Shown here: piece after piece, positions 18,921 to 29,966 of the stretch
Layout of the letters: each line of letters begins with the position of its first letter
Position numbering within the stretch: the stretch's first letter is position 1
NCBI RefSeq assembly: GCF_000497045.1
Contig: NW_015961949.1
Location: forward strand, 372,001 to 436,000
DNA length: 64,000 nucleotides
Origin: Kalmanozyma brasiliensis GHG001
Lineage: Eukaryota > Basidiomycota > Ustilaginomycetes > Ustilaginales
Direction: 5' to 3'
Made by a program: the position numbers and the translations under genes
Notes under the pieces: model-generated
What the model was told of the DNA's origin: nothing
Database searches by the model: none
The model's input: the letters and a program-made list of their open reading frames with translations, nothing else

Positions 18921-21275
18921 TCAATCCTCCTTCCTCCCCGATTCCTCGCCACCCACCCGCTCAACCCCCTTCAACCGTCCCACCAGCTCATCGATCTTCC
19001 GAAACTGAAACGGGAACCTGCTGGGATACAAAAACGGTCTCAAATCAAACCGGTTATCATCCGGACTATACCCCTCGGCGTGATAACTCGGCGTGAGCGT
19101 CGTCATCTTGTGCCTGTTCCTCGCGTATTCGAACCAGAACAGCTTGACCTTCTCCGCGACTTTCTCTGGTCCCAAATGCCCCCATTCAGGCAAAAGCTTG
19201 TTGAACATCCCATAAGGTCCACATTTGAGGTTCTTGCGTAGACGGCCAAAGATGGAGAGTTCGTCGTAGGTCATTCCCATATCCGCTTCGTCGGCTTGGA
19301 CGTAGGTCGAGGTGATCGGTTCGAGTTCGGCGGTGGGCACGGCGGTGAGGAAGGAATGGAGGATGGGGAGGGAGAATGCATCGCGTGCGTAAGCGATGAA
19401 GGATTTCAGATCCGTCTTGGAGATGCCTCCGATCGGATTGATGTCCGCCGAAGAACAGTCGTATTTCGTGAGGTAGCCACGGAGGGATTCGTCGACGTTG
19501 GCAGAGCCAAGCACGAGAAGACCACCCCACGTACCCCGCACCCACGGCGTCAACTGCGCAAACATGTACGCCAACAACATCCGGAGACGCGCTTGGATGT
19601 TCTGCAACGCCAGGTTTTCCGCTCCCGTACCTCCGTGCACGCGGAACCGGGGAGTAGCACCCGTGACGGTCGAGAAAAGCGTGATGATGGAGCGGATGAT
19701 GAGGTCCATATTGAGATCGATGTGGTATGCACCAATGTCCTTGGCGAGGTCGGCGGCGCGTTGGCGGGTCTCCGCAGACGAGTTCTCGGTGCCCATATAG
19801 CAGGTGACGAAGATGCGGTTGCACAGCTCTTGCGGTGTCGCAGGGGTCCACGTGGAGCCCTCCTTTTCGTTGCAGATACGTCGGACGTCAGCGAGCACCT
19901 GAGAACGGGTATCCGTGGTGAGAGAGGAAGTCGCTTTGCGCCCTGTCGCGGTGGACGTGTTTGCAGGTGCGATGGCAGCCAAAACAAGCCGGCACATGCT
20001 GAAAACGATCGTCGCCGTGGCACACGAGTCGATACCTCCGGAGAGCGGCACAAAGTAGCCCTGGGTCCGCGATCGACGCAGATAGTCCCATAGCCAGCAC
20101 GCGGGACCGAGGGCGATCTCCTCCTCGGGCGAATGGTAGTGCACCTCGATAGGGCTGCTGAGCGCTGTAAAGTATCGTCGGTAGAGTCGGGCTGCGTCGT
20201 CGTTCTGTTTGCCGCCGTTGGTGACCGGCGTAGCAGTGCCAGGTGTCTTGGATCCATACTCCTCCGACTCGCCCACTTCAAAGTCGACATTGATGCGAGG
20301 ACAGCCTTGACCGCTGCTGTCGCTGACCGCTTGCATGCCTCTGCTCTTGGCGCTGCGATGAGCACGAACGTCGTCGAGATCTACGGTGGCCGAGATGACC
20401 TGCACGTCGTCCAGCGAGAATTGCGATCCTTGGGCAACAATGCTGCCGTTGACAGCGATCAGTGGGCATCCGTCGTAGTACAGCCGGTCACCATCACAAC
20501 CCTGCTGGTTCGCATAGAGATAGATGCCGCCCAGCTTGAGCGTCGCTTCCTTGACGAGTTCCACTCTCCTGTAGAGCTTCCTCAGCTCGTGATGCGAAGC
20601 CGACGAGTTGGTGAAGATCTCTACGCCGTCGAGACCCTGTCGGATATGCGGTGAGTTTGGCGTGAACAGCTCCTCGCACAGTTCGACGCCCAGAACGGTA
20701 TCTTTCGTCTTGACCACCGCGTCTCCGAACGGCACCTCATCCTGCCCCGTGATGGAAGAGACGATGCGAGGGAGCGTGAAGCTGTCCGTGTGATTCGTGC
20801 GCGTCCAAGGCGTGAAGTAGCGCATCTCGCGATAGTTTCCGTCGTTGGCAAGCCACATCTTGGGTCGAATGTGCAGGATCTTTCCGTCCAGCAGCAGCAG
20901 TCTGCAGTTGTAGAGTGTGGATCGGTGAAGGACTGGCATGCCGACATCGCAGAGAATGCCGTGCGTGGCATCGGAGGAGAGGATCTCGGCGAGCACCTGC
21001 CACGAGTGAAGCACCGTGTCCGGCTCGAGGAAGTGGTCGAAGCAGCCATAGCCGGGGATCTCGAGTTCTGGACCGACACGGAGACGCGAGCCGGCGGATT
21101 TGGCGAGGCGAATGGACTCGAGAATGCGGTCGCGGTTGCCGTCAAAGTCGAGCGCCCATTGGTTGAGCGAGCATGTTGAGACGGTGCTGTGGGATTCATC
21201 AGCAAGGCAAGCGGATCAGCACGCTGCTCCGAGAGCATTTGCTTCGAGGTGCAGCACTTACATCGGTAGACCCAT
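18921..21275 (-). CDS. QNS1: Glutamine-dependent NAD+ synthetase
   Basis: Two exons, 21262..21275 and 18921..21186, encode 759 residues. Exon 1 is only 14 nt (Met-Gly-Leu-Pro and two bases), joined over a 75-nt GTAAGT...CACAG intron. This model places the nitrilase-type glutaminase triad at exactly E45, K114 and C175, the numbering known for yeast Qns1, which strongly supports it. The second half is the ATP-dependent synthetase with the P-loop [12 protein letters not shown] and the later phrases [17 protein letters not shown] and [11 protein letters not shown]. The enzyme makes NAD+ from nicotinic acid adenine dinucleotide using glutamine nitrogen, at the end of both de novo and salvage routes. 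It shares a 477-bp divergent region with the small four-exon gene. Confidence 0.96.
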
Positions 21276-21752
21276 GATGAGTCGATCGGACGCTGTATGA
21301 GCTGTTGGCGGTGACGAGGATTGCGGAACGGAAGAAGCAATTGATATCGAGAAGACCCTTCCCGGTCTTCTCGTGGTCCGTGACTCCCGACCTCGATTTT
21401 GTCGCTTCCCCATTCACTTTCCATCGATGTAACAGATATCCAAAATCTCGCCCCTCCTGTTCAACGTCAAAGCGCGTCATCGTGCGTGCCAACTCCACAT
21501 GGCAACAGCTGCGCACAGCACAGACAGCCTTGCACAACCGATCCTTCGGTTGAGGAGCTTACAGAGCAGATCAAGTTCGGAAAAGCTCTCACTGCGTTCG
21601 GCTAGGGCAGCCGCTCATCTGTGCAGGAAGGTTTTGAGTCAGCAGTCTGTGCCTTCCGTATTGGTGAGGAGGGTGAACTTCTTTCCTCGCCACCACCATC
21701 AGGAACATCGCCGTTTGACCACAATCAACGACGAAGCCATATCACAGCAACA
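21276..21752. other. Divergent promoter region, NAD+ synthetase and the 128-residue gene
   Basis: This is 477 bp with no supported gene. It carries the leaders of both flanking genes. I see no TATA box or notable repeat. Confidence 0.5.
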
Positions 21753-22388
21753 ATGTCAGCACAGAACAACGAGGGCACGCCCAACGTGGCATTCCAGAAC
21801 GAGGCGTAAGTTGCACACCCTCGTGCAAAGCCCTACTGAATCTTAACCCTCAGCGCTGACGATTCTGCCCTACATCCTTTCCCCACTTTGTGCGAGCAGC
21901 AAGTACCCACACCAGACGACGGACTTTCGCGGGCCAGGAGCGTCGGCAGAGAACCCAGCTGGCGCCTTCCCGCGTGACTTGCGACAGCGTAAGCCCCCCC
22001 TTTCCCCCTTCCTCCCTTCCACCCCCTCTCTGGCACATACTAACCCCACTCCTGTTGTGCAACACGCGCAGCCGATCCGGATCCGATCGAGGCCCACCGT
22101 CCCAAATCCACCATCTTCCAGGCCATCGAAAACCCCTACGCCCTCCAGGAGGCGTTGAACAAGCTCGAATCCGCCCTCGACGACATCATCGGCATGTTCC
22201 AGGCCGAAAAGAACACGCTCGCGAGAGAGGGCGGCTTTTCCAAAGGCAAAGAAGGGTAAGTTGCCGTTCCCAAGCTACAGCTGCGATTGGAAAGGATGAC
22301 TGATGCGTTTCTTTTGGGGTGCGACAGAATCGAACTGTTCGAATCGTGGAAGCAGGAGTTGGAGCGCATCAAGGCCGGTCAGGAGTAA
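21753..22388 (+). CDS. Small protein of unknown function, four exons
   Basis: Exons 21753..21805, 21900..21988, 22072..22255 and 22328..22388 join in frame (387 coding bases, 128 residues). All three introns have GTAAG donors and AG acceptors, and lengths of 94, 83 and 72 nt. The first 60 residues are polar, with Pro-Asp-Pro-Asp-Pro. The rest predicts two amphipathic helices (IENPYALQEALNKLESALDDIIGMF and a lysine/glutamate-rich end), so it may be a small helical partner protein. I do not recognise the family. It is the most intron-dense gene of the window, which itself argues that it is real. It converges on the Zn2Cys6 gene with 106 bp between stops. Confidence 0.8.
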
Positions 22389-22494
22389 GCGCTCATCGAC
22401 ACACGAAGGGAATAAGGCACGACCGAAAAGATGATGTGGTACAAATACAAGACTATCACATTACGAGGGTGATGGTGGTGTCGCCTGCGACCGC

Positions 22495-25400
22495 TCAGCG
22501 TGTATTGGTCGCCGCGGCAGTGATGTCGAGATTCACATCGGCGCTGGCAGGCACTGCAAGAGGATTCGCCATCCCGTTGAGCGCCTCCAGGTACGAGTTG
22601 GTAAAGTTGGCCCAGCCAAGCGCGTCCTCCGACGCAAGCGGCATCGCTCCCCAGTACGAGGTGTCGTGGAGCTTGAGGTAGGCGTTTGGGTTGACAGCGC
22701 TTCCTGCCATTTGGACTGAATTGTTCGAGACACTCGGAACAGCAGCATTGAGCGACATCGGTCGACCGGCGAGAGGCTGTGGAGTCGCATTCGCAGCAGT
22801 AGCGGCAACGAGAGCGTTGTCAAAGACAGCAGCCGCGTTCGGATTCGGTGTAGCTACGCGCGCAGTAGCTGGCCAGCCGTAGAGCAAGCCTGGATTCTGC
22901 CCTTGCGCCTGGAACTGAGCGTACAAGTCGTCTTGCAGCGTCGAGTCAAGCTGAAAGCTGGTGCGAGAACGATCGAGGTGCATGGGCGCCCCGATCGGAC
23001 CCGGGACCGAGAAACTGGCCATGTCGTTTCCTGCGACCGACATCCCCGATGGCTGCAGCGCCGGGACGCTAGGGCCCAAGGCGGAAGCAAAATCGCCTCC
23101 CGTAGTGTGAGCTGGCTGCTGGTGATTGTGTGCAAGACCTTGTCCGATACCACCACTGCCCAGCAAGCCCTGATTGTTGTCGCCTGCAAACGAAAGTGAC
23201 GACGACCCAACATCGACACCGGAGCTCTTTGACGACGCAACGGACGCCGCTGCGGCTCCCGGGTTCGCAGCGGCTGACGGACTGTCCGCTCTGCTCGCCA
23301 CCAAGCTGCCCGGCGCACTGGGTTCTCGGTGGCTCGGCAGACCCGTACCGTCCAAGTCGGCATCATTGAGGTGTCCAAGCTGCTCCAAGATCTTGAGATG
23401 GTGGCTCGCGCTCTGCCACGAGCCACTCATCCTCGACAGCCACGTCATAAATTTGCGCAGCCTCCTCTTTGCCTCGAGCGCAATGACGGGATCCGTCGAG
23501 GTCGTGTTGGCGATCTCGATGGTCGATGCGGTGAAGATGCAGTAGGTCACGGTGGAGGACAGCTTGCGCATGCCAAAGTTGTGGTCATAGGCGGTGAGGA
23601 TGTCGCAGATGCTGCCAACTGCATCAGTGCAAATGCGGTGCGAGGGAGGCAGGTCGGGACGAGAGGATTGCTTGAGAATGTAGGGACGATGCAGCATCAC
23701 TTTGCAAGCCTGGAACCAGAGGTGCTGATTGAGCGTGTTGGGCAAGCGATGGGCCGGATTGTCGAAGCGGAGACGGTCAGGCAGGTCACGCTCCCAAGCT
23801 TCCAGCTTTTGATGCAAACGGATGAGACGCGTCTCCCAACCGGGTACCTCACCGTCGTCCGCTTTGCCATCATGGTCGTAGATAGAGCCATCGCGATCCT
23901 CGTCGCCGCTGCGATGCACATGCGTGTAGTTGGCGATGACCTCCTCGCAGATGCGTCCAAGCCGGACACCGATTCGCAAATGAGTCATGGCAGCGACGGG
24001 AGTCTTGAGCAGGATGGCACGAGCCGGGTCCTTGATGAGCGAGCTGTTGTTGGTCGTTTCTGCCCACGTCTCGTGTTCATCGATGTCGTCGATGTTGGGG
24101 AGCGGGCAGTCGATCTCCGCATACCGCAGTGTCACCGGCCGACCTAGGGACGCCGACGAAGTCTTGTCGAGCAGGTACAAGCACCAAAAGATCCTCCGCC
24201 TTGCCTGCTCTTCTCCATGCGAGAACTGCAAGCCGAGCACGGAAGAAAAATCGCGCTGTCGATGCAGACCGAGATCGATGCACATGCGGGAAGCAGTCGA
24301 GATGTAAGCAGAGGCTTGGCTGGCTCGACCGTTGCCACCCTCTCGGAGAGCCATGAAGAGAAGCGATTGGATCGTCTCGAGACTAGGCTCGTTGTTGGTC
24401 TTGACGAGATAGTACTTGGCCCTGGCAAGGAAGATGTCGCCGAGGTCCATGGCACTGAATCGGCGGAGGCTGGTGCCGTCGCCAAGCTGACCGGGTCCTT
24501 GACTAAAGCTGAGGTCCGAGACTGTGCGTTCGACCAAGTCGGATTGAGTGGCTTCCGTGTCCCCTTCCGAGACGGCGAACTCGCCCGAGTCCCATGCGAC
24601 AGCCGCAAGTGCGCAGGCGGCATTGTGCAGCATGGGATGCTTCTCTGGGTCAATCACATTGTAGCCAGTGAGGCACAGTGCGGGCTTGTAAAGGGCAGGC
24701 CATATGGTTTCGACGATGCCCCAAAAGATCGTGAAGAGACGTTCCTGAATGAGAGGGGGGATCTCGGGCTTAGTCAGGGTGACTCCGGAGCGATTGACGC
24801 CGTGCCTGCTCTCATCTCCTGGCTCGACCCAGAGAAGAGGTTCGAGATCAATGTCTTCGGGTGCGTCGTATGAGTCGACGTTCGCCGCTTTGTCTTGCCT
24901 GCTAGCGCGATCGCGATCGCGATTGCGGTCGCGTTGGAGTTGCCGAAGCGTCCCTCCTACCAAAAGCTGGTTACCCTCGCCGGTGTGGGACTGCCGAATG
25001 CCGGCTGGTCTTCCCATGGCAGCTTGATCGGCTTCAGCTGCCTCTTGGGTCGGATTGATCTGCGGAGGAATTGAGCTCGCCCAGCCCGTTGGGCCTGGCA
25101 TCTGTGAGTTGGCAGTAGTGTTGCGCTGCATGGGACCGCTGCCGTAGCGCGAAGCATCTGAAGCTGGCCCGCTAGGGTCGTACGTGCTGGACGCTGCGGC
25201 GGCTCCGCTCGGAGGATTCGCTGCGTTGCCTGAAAACGCTGCCGAAGAGGTGTTCTGCGATGGACGCGTATACGACCCAGTATCGTTAAATGGAGGACGA
25301 TTGGCGCCCGGACGAGCCGAAAGAGATGACTGGTACGGGTCTGAAGTGGTAGGCAGACGACCGTAGTTGTTTGGAGACGTGGAGGATCGACTGGACGTGC

Positions 25401-26304
25401 GGGATGCTTTAAAGTCAAGGGGCGGCAATCTGCGATCGGTGGAACCAGAAGGTGGACGAATGAAGCCTAGACCGCTGCTGCTGCCGCGATAGAGCGTCTC
25501 GGTGCGCTGCCTGTGTGGAGGCAGAGATGCTGAAGCGGGATCGTATCGAGACGGGTACGAGTGGGGCGGATAGTAGCCGGGACTAGCGTTGTCGTTGGGA
25601 CTGCCGACGCTGCCGTCATGAATAGACCCTGCGGTGCGATGGCTGGCTGTGCGAAAGCTCGATTCTGGGGAGGCGTGCGCAGAGTAAGGGTATGGATCGA
25701 CATGAGCATCGCTGCGGTAAGTAGGAATAGGCCCTGGGCCAGCGTGATACGATTGGATGCCCGAGTATGACTGCGCGTACGCGTTGGCAGTTGGTGGGTA
25801 TCGGGAGGCGGAAGAAGAAGAAGCAAAGTCGATCTGCGCAGACGGGAGGTGTCGATTCGATTCGTTGAGCGCGGGAGGCGGCGATAGGCGTGGACGTGAA
25901 AGAGGGACGGAGGTAGCGTTTGTGTCTCTGGCTGCGGCTGCACTGGACGCATAGTCGCGGGTAGACTGGATCGGCAAGGCTGCCGCTTGGTCGTAGACAC
26001 CTCTTCGAGCCGTAGATTCGCGCGCGTCTGTCTTGCGCTTTGCTGCTTTGCTGCCGCCTCGAGTGGAGCCTTTGGGCGGACCCCTCTTCTTGGGCTGTCC
26101 ATACTCGCAGACCTCGCCGGACCTGGTGCAGGTGTTGCAAGGGTTGGAGCCGTCGCACTTGACCCTCTTGATGCTGCAGGGCCGACAAGCTTGTTGAATG
26201 CGCTTCTTCTTGAGACCGCTTCCAGGCTGATCGTCCCTGCTGTCGTCGTTGTCGGAGTGGCTAGCTTGCCGCGAAGGACCTGGCTGCTGGCCCTGTTGTG
26301 ACAT
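22495..26304 (-). CDS. Zn2Cys6 transcription factor with fungal-specific TF domain
   Basis: A single exon encodes 1269 residues. The binuclear zinc cluster is C40-x2-C43-x6-C50-x5-C56-x2-C59-x6-C66, followed by the basic linker KKRGPPKG and a second basic patch SKAAKRKTD. A long disordered Ser/Pro/Tyr-rich region runs to about residue 480. The fungal transcription-factor middle homology domain starts near PEIPPLIQERLFTIFWGIVETIWP and includes LHNAACALAAVAW, the LGLHRQRDFSS segment and RIFWCLYLLDKTSSASLGRP. The C-terminal 300 residues are again low in complexity. The factor should bind CGG-type half-sites in the nucleus, and its targets are unknown. Short upstream frames occur in its leader. 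Confidence 0.94.
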   Translation of the reverse strand: MSQQGQQPGPSRQASHSDNDDSRDDQPGSGLKKKRIQQACRPCSIKRVKCDGSNPCNTCTRSGEVCEYGQPKKRGPPKGSTRGGSKAAKRKTDARESTARRGVYDQAAALPIQSTRDYASSAAAARDTNATSVPLSRPRLSPPPALNESNRHLPSAQIDFASSSSASRYPPTANAYAQSYSGIQSYHAGPGPIPTYRSDAHVDPYPYSAHASPESSFRTASHRTAGSIHDGSVGSPNDNASPGYYPPHSYPSRYDPASASLPPHRQRTETLYRGSSSGLGFIRPPSGSTDRRLPPLDFKASRTSSRSSTSPNNYGRLPTTSDPYQSSLSARPGANRPPFNDTGSYTRPSQNTSSAAFSGNAANPPSGAAAASSTYDPSGPASDASRYGSGPMQRNTTANSQMPGPTGWASSIPPQINPTQEAAEADQAAMGRPAGIRQSHTGEGNQLLVGGTLRQLQRDRNRDRDRASRQDKAANVDSYDAPEDIDLEPLLWVEPGDESRHGVNRSGVTLTKPEIPPLIQERLFTIFWGIVETIWPALYKPALCLTGYNVIDPEKHPMLHNAACALAAVAWDSGEFAVSEGDTEATQSDLVERTVSDLSFSQGPGQLGDGTSLRRFSAMDLGDIFLARAKYYLVKTNNEPSLETIQSLLFMALREGGNGRASQASAYISTASRMCIDLGLHRQRDFSSVLGLQFSHGEEQARRRIFWCLYLLDKTSSASLGRPVTLRYAEIDCPLPNIDDIDEHETWAETTNNSSLIKDPARAILLKTPVAAMTHLRIGVRLGRICEEVIANYTHVHRSGDEDRDGSIYDHDGKADDGEVPGWETRLIRLHQKLEAWERDLPDRLRFDNPAHRLPNTLNQHLWFQACKVMLHRPYILKQSSRPDLPPSHRICTDAVGSICDILTAYDHNFGMRKLSSTVTYCIFTASTIEIANTTSTDPVIALEAKRRLRKFMTWLSRMSGSWQSASHHLKILEQLGHLNDADLDGTGLPSHREPSAPGSLVASRADSPSAAANPGAAAASVASSKSSGVDVGSSSLSFAGDNNQGLLGSGGIGQGLAHNHQQPAHTTGGDFASALGPSVPALQPSGMSVAGNDMASFSVPGPIGAPMHLDRSRTSFQLDSTLQDDLYAQFQAQGQNPGLLYGWPATARVATPNPNAAAVFDNALVAATAANATPQPLAGRPMSLNAAVPSVSNNSVQMAGSAVNPNAYLKLHDTSYWGAMPLASEDALGWANFTNSYLEALNGMANPLAVPASADVNLDITAAATNTR

Positions 26305-27335
26305 CGTTGACGGTATAGAGGTAGGTGCGGCAGAACGGAGAGATTGTTCGAGTTGGGATGATGTGCTGATCGGCGTATCGGGTCGCGTTGTAGTCAGCGG
26401 TCTAGGGTGCTAGATGCGCTTGGGCCGATGAGAGATGCAGCATCCGGCAGCAGATCTCCGAAGTAGTGACCTACAATAGCGAAGCAGTAGAGCACGTTGT
26501 TTGCGTGTAGCCGAGCCGCTGTGGGTTGTAGATCAGGCTCAAATCGTTCTGAACGACGTGGCCATGATCGATAGATGGGATGATGATGCGCTGTTGTTGG
26601 TGCGGGGTGAGGGTGGAAGAGGGAGAAGAAGCTTGTGCGTCCGCGTTTCTCAGTTTCATAGCCGCTGCGTGTGACTTGAGCCAAGAAGGGGAGCGTGGCC
26701 GTCTGTGTGTCTGCCTGCGGTTTGCTCAGCCAGGCTTGAGTGATTAGCCGACTTTTGGCCCGAAAGAAGCGTCGCTCTGCTGATTCTGTGGGATCGGAAA
26801 TGTCAAAAAAGGCCCCAGAATCGGCACGGGGGTGACTCCATGACTGCTTCTGCCGGCTCCAACTGTCTCGGCAGGGCTCCTGATCGAGACTGTGGCGCGC
26901 TCTCCAAGATCCGCTTCATCGCGCTCTCTTTCTGTCTGGCTCTCTGCTGCCTCCTTCCTGCCATTGTTCCCGCTGCAATGAACCATTTTTAGAGCGTGAA
27001 GAAACGGTCAAGCCACCTTTTTATGGGCCTTTTTCCGATTTTCGATAACCAAAAAAAAATTGACCAAAATTCGTTCCACACAGAGGCGAGCTCGCCAACA
27101 TGATAGTTATCCGAGGCCAAGCTACAGTCATTCACCTCATTCAAACAGCATCATAGCAATCGATAGCCGATCCCATCCTCTGCCTTCGCGATCCGAACAG
27201 AATAGACGTTTCCGAGGTCACTCCGTTCTGCAACCCATTCTGAATGTATTCCTCGACGTTGACATCGCGTTGCTATGGGAACAATTGGATCTGCCCTGCA
27301 GTGGAAATGCATTGCCGCAAGCGTGTCCGCTGGGA
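26305..27335. other. Long upstream region of the Zn2Cys6 gene and 3' flank of SEC6
   Basis: This is 1031 bp without a supported gene. Reading the minus strand toward the factor's ATG there are several short ATG-initiated frames: 26402..26443 (13 codons), 26539..26565 (8 codons) and one of 62 codons from 26659 to 26471. Such a leader is common for regulatory genes. A poly-A run lies near 27050-27058. The far end contains the SEC6 3' end. Confidence 0.5.
26402..26443 (-). promoter_or_regulatory. Upstream open reading frame, Zn2Cys6 leader
   Basis: A 13-codon ATG frame ends in TAG about 100 bases before the main start at 26304. It would be the last upstream frame met by scanning ribosomes. Whether the mRNA includes it is not known. 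Confidence 0.35.
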
Positions 27336-29966
27336 TCAATCGCGATCTCTGCTCTTCCAGCCCGCCAGTCCACCCAGCGCCTTGGTGGCACTCGCCGCCA
27401 TTCCTGCTGCTCTTTCGGCGCTCAAGTTGGCCAGCAGAGCACCTCCACCGCTCGCTCCGTACGCCTGCCCGTACGCCTGCGCAACTCGACTCATCACCGT
27501 CGGCCCACCTGTCTGCGGCACCAGATCGTTGAGGCCTTCGCTCTTGACTTTGCGTCGGGCGCTCTCCATCAGCCCATTCACATCGTCCCTCTTGAGATCG
27601 TCCCGTGCCTTCATCATCGCCTCCAAGAATCCAAGATGAGCGCCGTGTGCCTTGGCGAATGTCCAGTAGGGTAGGAAGACCATGGTCGCCGATGAAGTGA
27701 TCATACCTTGGATCGCATCCAGCACTTCGAACTTGGCCTGCACTTCCTCTTGCTTCTTGAAGGCGTAGAACAGCGACTTGGCATCTTCGACGTCCTTGCG
27801 CATCTGTTCACCTGCCGAAGGCATGCGAAGCTTGCCAGAGCCCACCCGACGCAGTGCACCAATGTACGAGACGAGGAAGCGATCCATCATGTCGTCGCAA
27901 AGCACGTCGAACAGGTCTGGGTTGAGCCGCTCGCTGTAGTCCGTCGTGTAGTCGCGCATCGTCTCGACAATCGTCGTCATGGTCCCCTCCGAGTACCACA
28001 TGGGGAACGTGAACAGCTCCTTGATCGCCGGCTGCAGATCCGCAAACACCAGATCCACCAGCACCTGTGTGCAACGCTTCGACACGTCCAAGAACCCGTT
28101 GAGGGCGTTGTCGACCGCCTCCCGGATGCCGGCTTGGTACTTCTTGCTCACCATCGGCTCCAGTCGTGCGATGAGTGCCTCGGCATAGTCGGCCGATTTG
28201 AGCTGGTCGTTGGCCAACGCGATCACGTACTCGACCAGACCGCCCACAACGTCGTCCGGTGACTTGGCTTCGCGCTGCTTCCTGAACTCGCTTTCCAGCA
28301 CCCTCAGCCATGTCGCCTGCGTCGAGTGCATCGCCTTGGCTGCACGCTCCACCACCTTGGCCAGCACGCTCGCTTGACCCGATTCTGCCGCTACGTCCAC
28401 CTGCTGATTCACCATCTTGAACAGGATCGATGCGCCCTGCAAGCCATACAGGCCCTGGTGATCTTCGTCTGGTGGCTTTTGCCGCGCAACGAACTCCCGC
28501 ACCTCGTCCGACATCAACGTTGCCGTCCACTCGTCGATCTTCTTGGTGATCAAGCCAAGGTAGTCGTCGATGATGCCTTGCTCTTTGCCAGCCAGTAGTG
28601 TCGGCTCCAGCCACGCCTTGTCTGCTCCGATCTCCTTGGTCATCGTCTTGGTGTACTCTTGCGTGAACTGATACAGCTCCAGCATCGCGCTTGCTTCCGG
28701 ATCCTCGGCAAGAACGCGCTCGCGCAAGATCGTGCCCAGATGCTTGTGGTAGCTTCGCACAAACGTGCGCAGGATCTTGTAGTCCTCTGGAAAGAGCGGA
28801 GTGATTTCGGACTGTACAAAGCGCATGTCGTCATAGATCCAGTCCAGATGCCCGAGGAACTCGAGTTTGTTGTCATCGGATCCGAATCGCGACCAGCACT
28901 CCTCGAAGAGTTCAGCTGTGGAACGGTCGATGGCTTCGACGAACTTGGATCGGTACAGCTTGATGACTCGTGCGTTGGCCACCATCGATCCGAATCGTGC
29001 GGCACCTTCGAGATTGGCACGCTTGGCAAGGCGGATCGCAGCTGCACGCTCGTCCTCGCGCGACTCCTTCTCGATGATCTTGACAAGTTTGACCACCACC
29101 GACGCGCGTTCCTCTCGCACCAAATCCATCGTTCGTTCAGCCAGCGTCATGATGTAGTCGTCAAACGCCCTGATGAGTCCGTCTAGCGGCGCAAAGTACT
29201 CGGTGACCGTATTGCGTACGTCTGCAGAGCACGTGCGAGCGAGGTGAAATGTCTCGTTGCGGAACGCCTCCAGCTGCGAGAGATGGAAATGCAACGGTAA
29301 CAGATCGGTGGCTGGGCCCGCCATGTCATCCTGACTCCTTTGCAGCATCTCCGCCAGCGCCTCAATCTGACTCGGTAGCTTCTCAAGCTTGTCGAGGGTG
29401 GTCTCCGTCTGAACAAAGTTGCGATGCAGTTGTGAAACTTGGCTGATGACGCGGAAGGAGCGGTTGGCGTCGGGATGATTCGATCTCGAGCCGTCCTCGC
29501 CTTCTGTGTGGGTATATAGCGCCTCGACCTGTGCAAAAGCCTCTCTGATGGCTGCGACGTCCTTTCGTGTTGCTTGCAGCTTGAGCAGGCCGTCTCGTGT
29601 CGCCTCGAGCTGCTCTTTTGCTCCGAGCTTTAGCTTGGCCGACAAGCTGGCCTGCTCCTTGAGCAGCTTCTTGCGTAGTGCCGAAATCTTGGTCAGGTCA
29701 TCTGGCGATTTCAAGAATTCTGCGACCAGATTCGATGAGCTTGGCACAGCTGCGCCGGGCAAGGTCGCAGCAGAAAGTGCCGTTGACGCTGCCATGGCAG
29801 CATGTGCAGAGGATGAAGGACCGGCATGTCCATGTGAAGACGCTGATGGCGAGCTCGGAGACGGCAGACCACTGCCATTTCGTTGCTGAGTACCGTTTGA
29901 CTTGGCGGTGAGCGATGCTGCGGAGGGACTCGTCAAGTAATGAGGAGCTGGAAGGGCGAACGCCAT
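27336..29966 (-). CDS. SEC6: Exocyst complex subunit SEC6
   Basis: A single exon encodes 876 residues. After a Ser/Ala-rich N-terminus of about 75 residues the chain is helical throughout. The first part is the coiled-coil segment (SPDDLTKISALRKKLLKEQASL), which takes part in exocyst core assembly. The long helical bundle then carries phrases typical of Sec6, such as DYKILRTFVRSYHKHLG, LLAGKEQGIIDDYLGLITKKIDEWTATL (read here as two adjacent pieces) and CDDMMDRFLVSYIGAL. The exocyst tethers secretory vesicles to the plasma membrane at growing tips. The length is close to yeast Sec6 (805) plus the extra N-terminus. The last 90 residues after the bundle are Ala/Gly-rich and less conserved-looking. 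Confidence 0.92.
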   Translation of the reverse strand: MAFALPAPHYLTSPSAASLTAKSNGTQQRNGSGLPSPSSPSASSHGHAGPSSSAHAAMAASTALSAATLPGAAVPSSSNLVAEFLKSPDDLTKISALRKKLLKEQASLSAKLKLGAKEQLEATRDGLLKLQATRKDVAAIREAFAQVEALYTHTEGEDGSRSNHPDANRSFRVISQVSQLHRNFVQTETTLDKLEKLPSQIEALAEMLQRSQDDMAGPATDLLPLHFHLSQLEAFRNETFHLARTCSADVRNTVTEYFAPLDGLIRAFDDYIMTLAERTMDLVREERASVVVKLVKIIEKESREDERAAAIRLAKRANLEGAARFGSMVANARVIKLYRSKFVEAIDRSTAELFEECWSRFGSDDNKLEFLGHLDWIYDDMRFVQSEITPLFPEDYKILRTFVRSYHKHLGTILRERVLAEDPEASAMLELYQFTQEYTKTMTKEIGADKAWLEPTLLAGKEQGIIDDYLGLITKKIDEWTATLMSDEVREFVARQKPPDEDHQGLYGLQGASILFKMVNQQVDVAAESGQASVLAKVVERAAKAMHSTQATWLRVLESEFRKQREAKSPDDVVGGLVEYVIALANDQLKSADYAEALIARLEPMVSKKYQAGIREAVDNALNGFLDVSKRCTQVLVDLVFADLQPAIKELFTFPMWYSEGTMTTIVETMRDYTTDYSERLNPDLFDVLCDDMMDRFLVSYIGALRRVGSGKLRMPSAGEQMRKDVEDAKSLFYAFKKQEEVQAKFEVLDAIQGMITSSATMVFLPYWTFAKAHGAHLGFLEAMMKARDDLKRDDVNGLMESARRKVKSEGLNDLVPQTGGPTVMSRVAQAYGQAYGASGGGALLANLSAERAAGMAASATKALGGLAGWKSRDRD

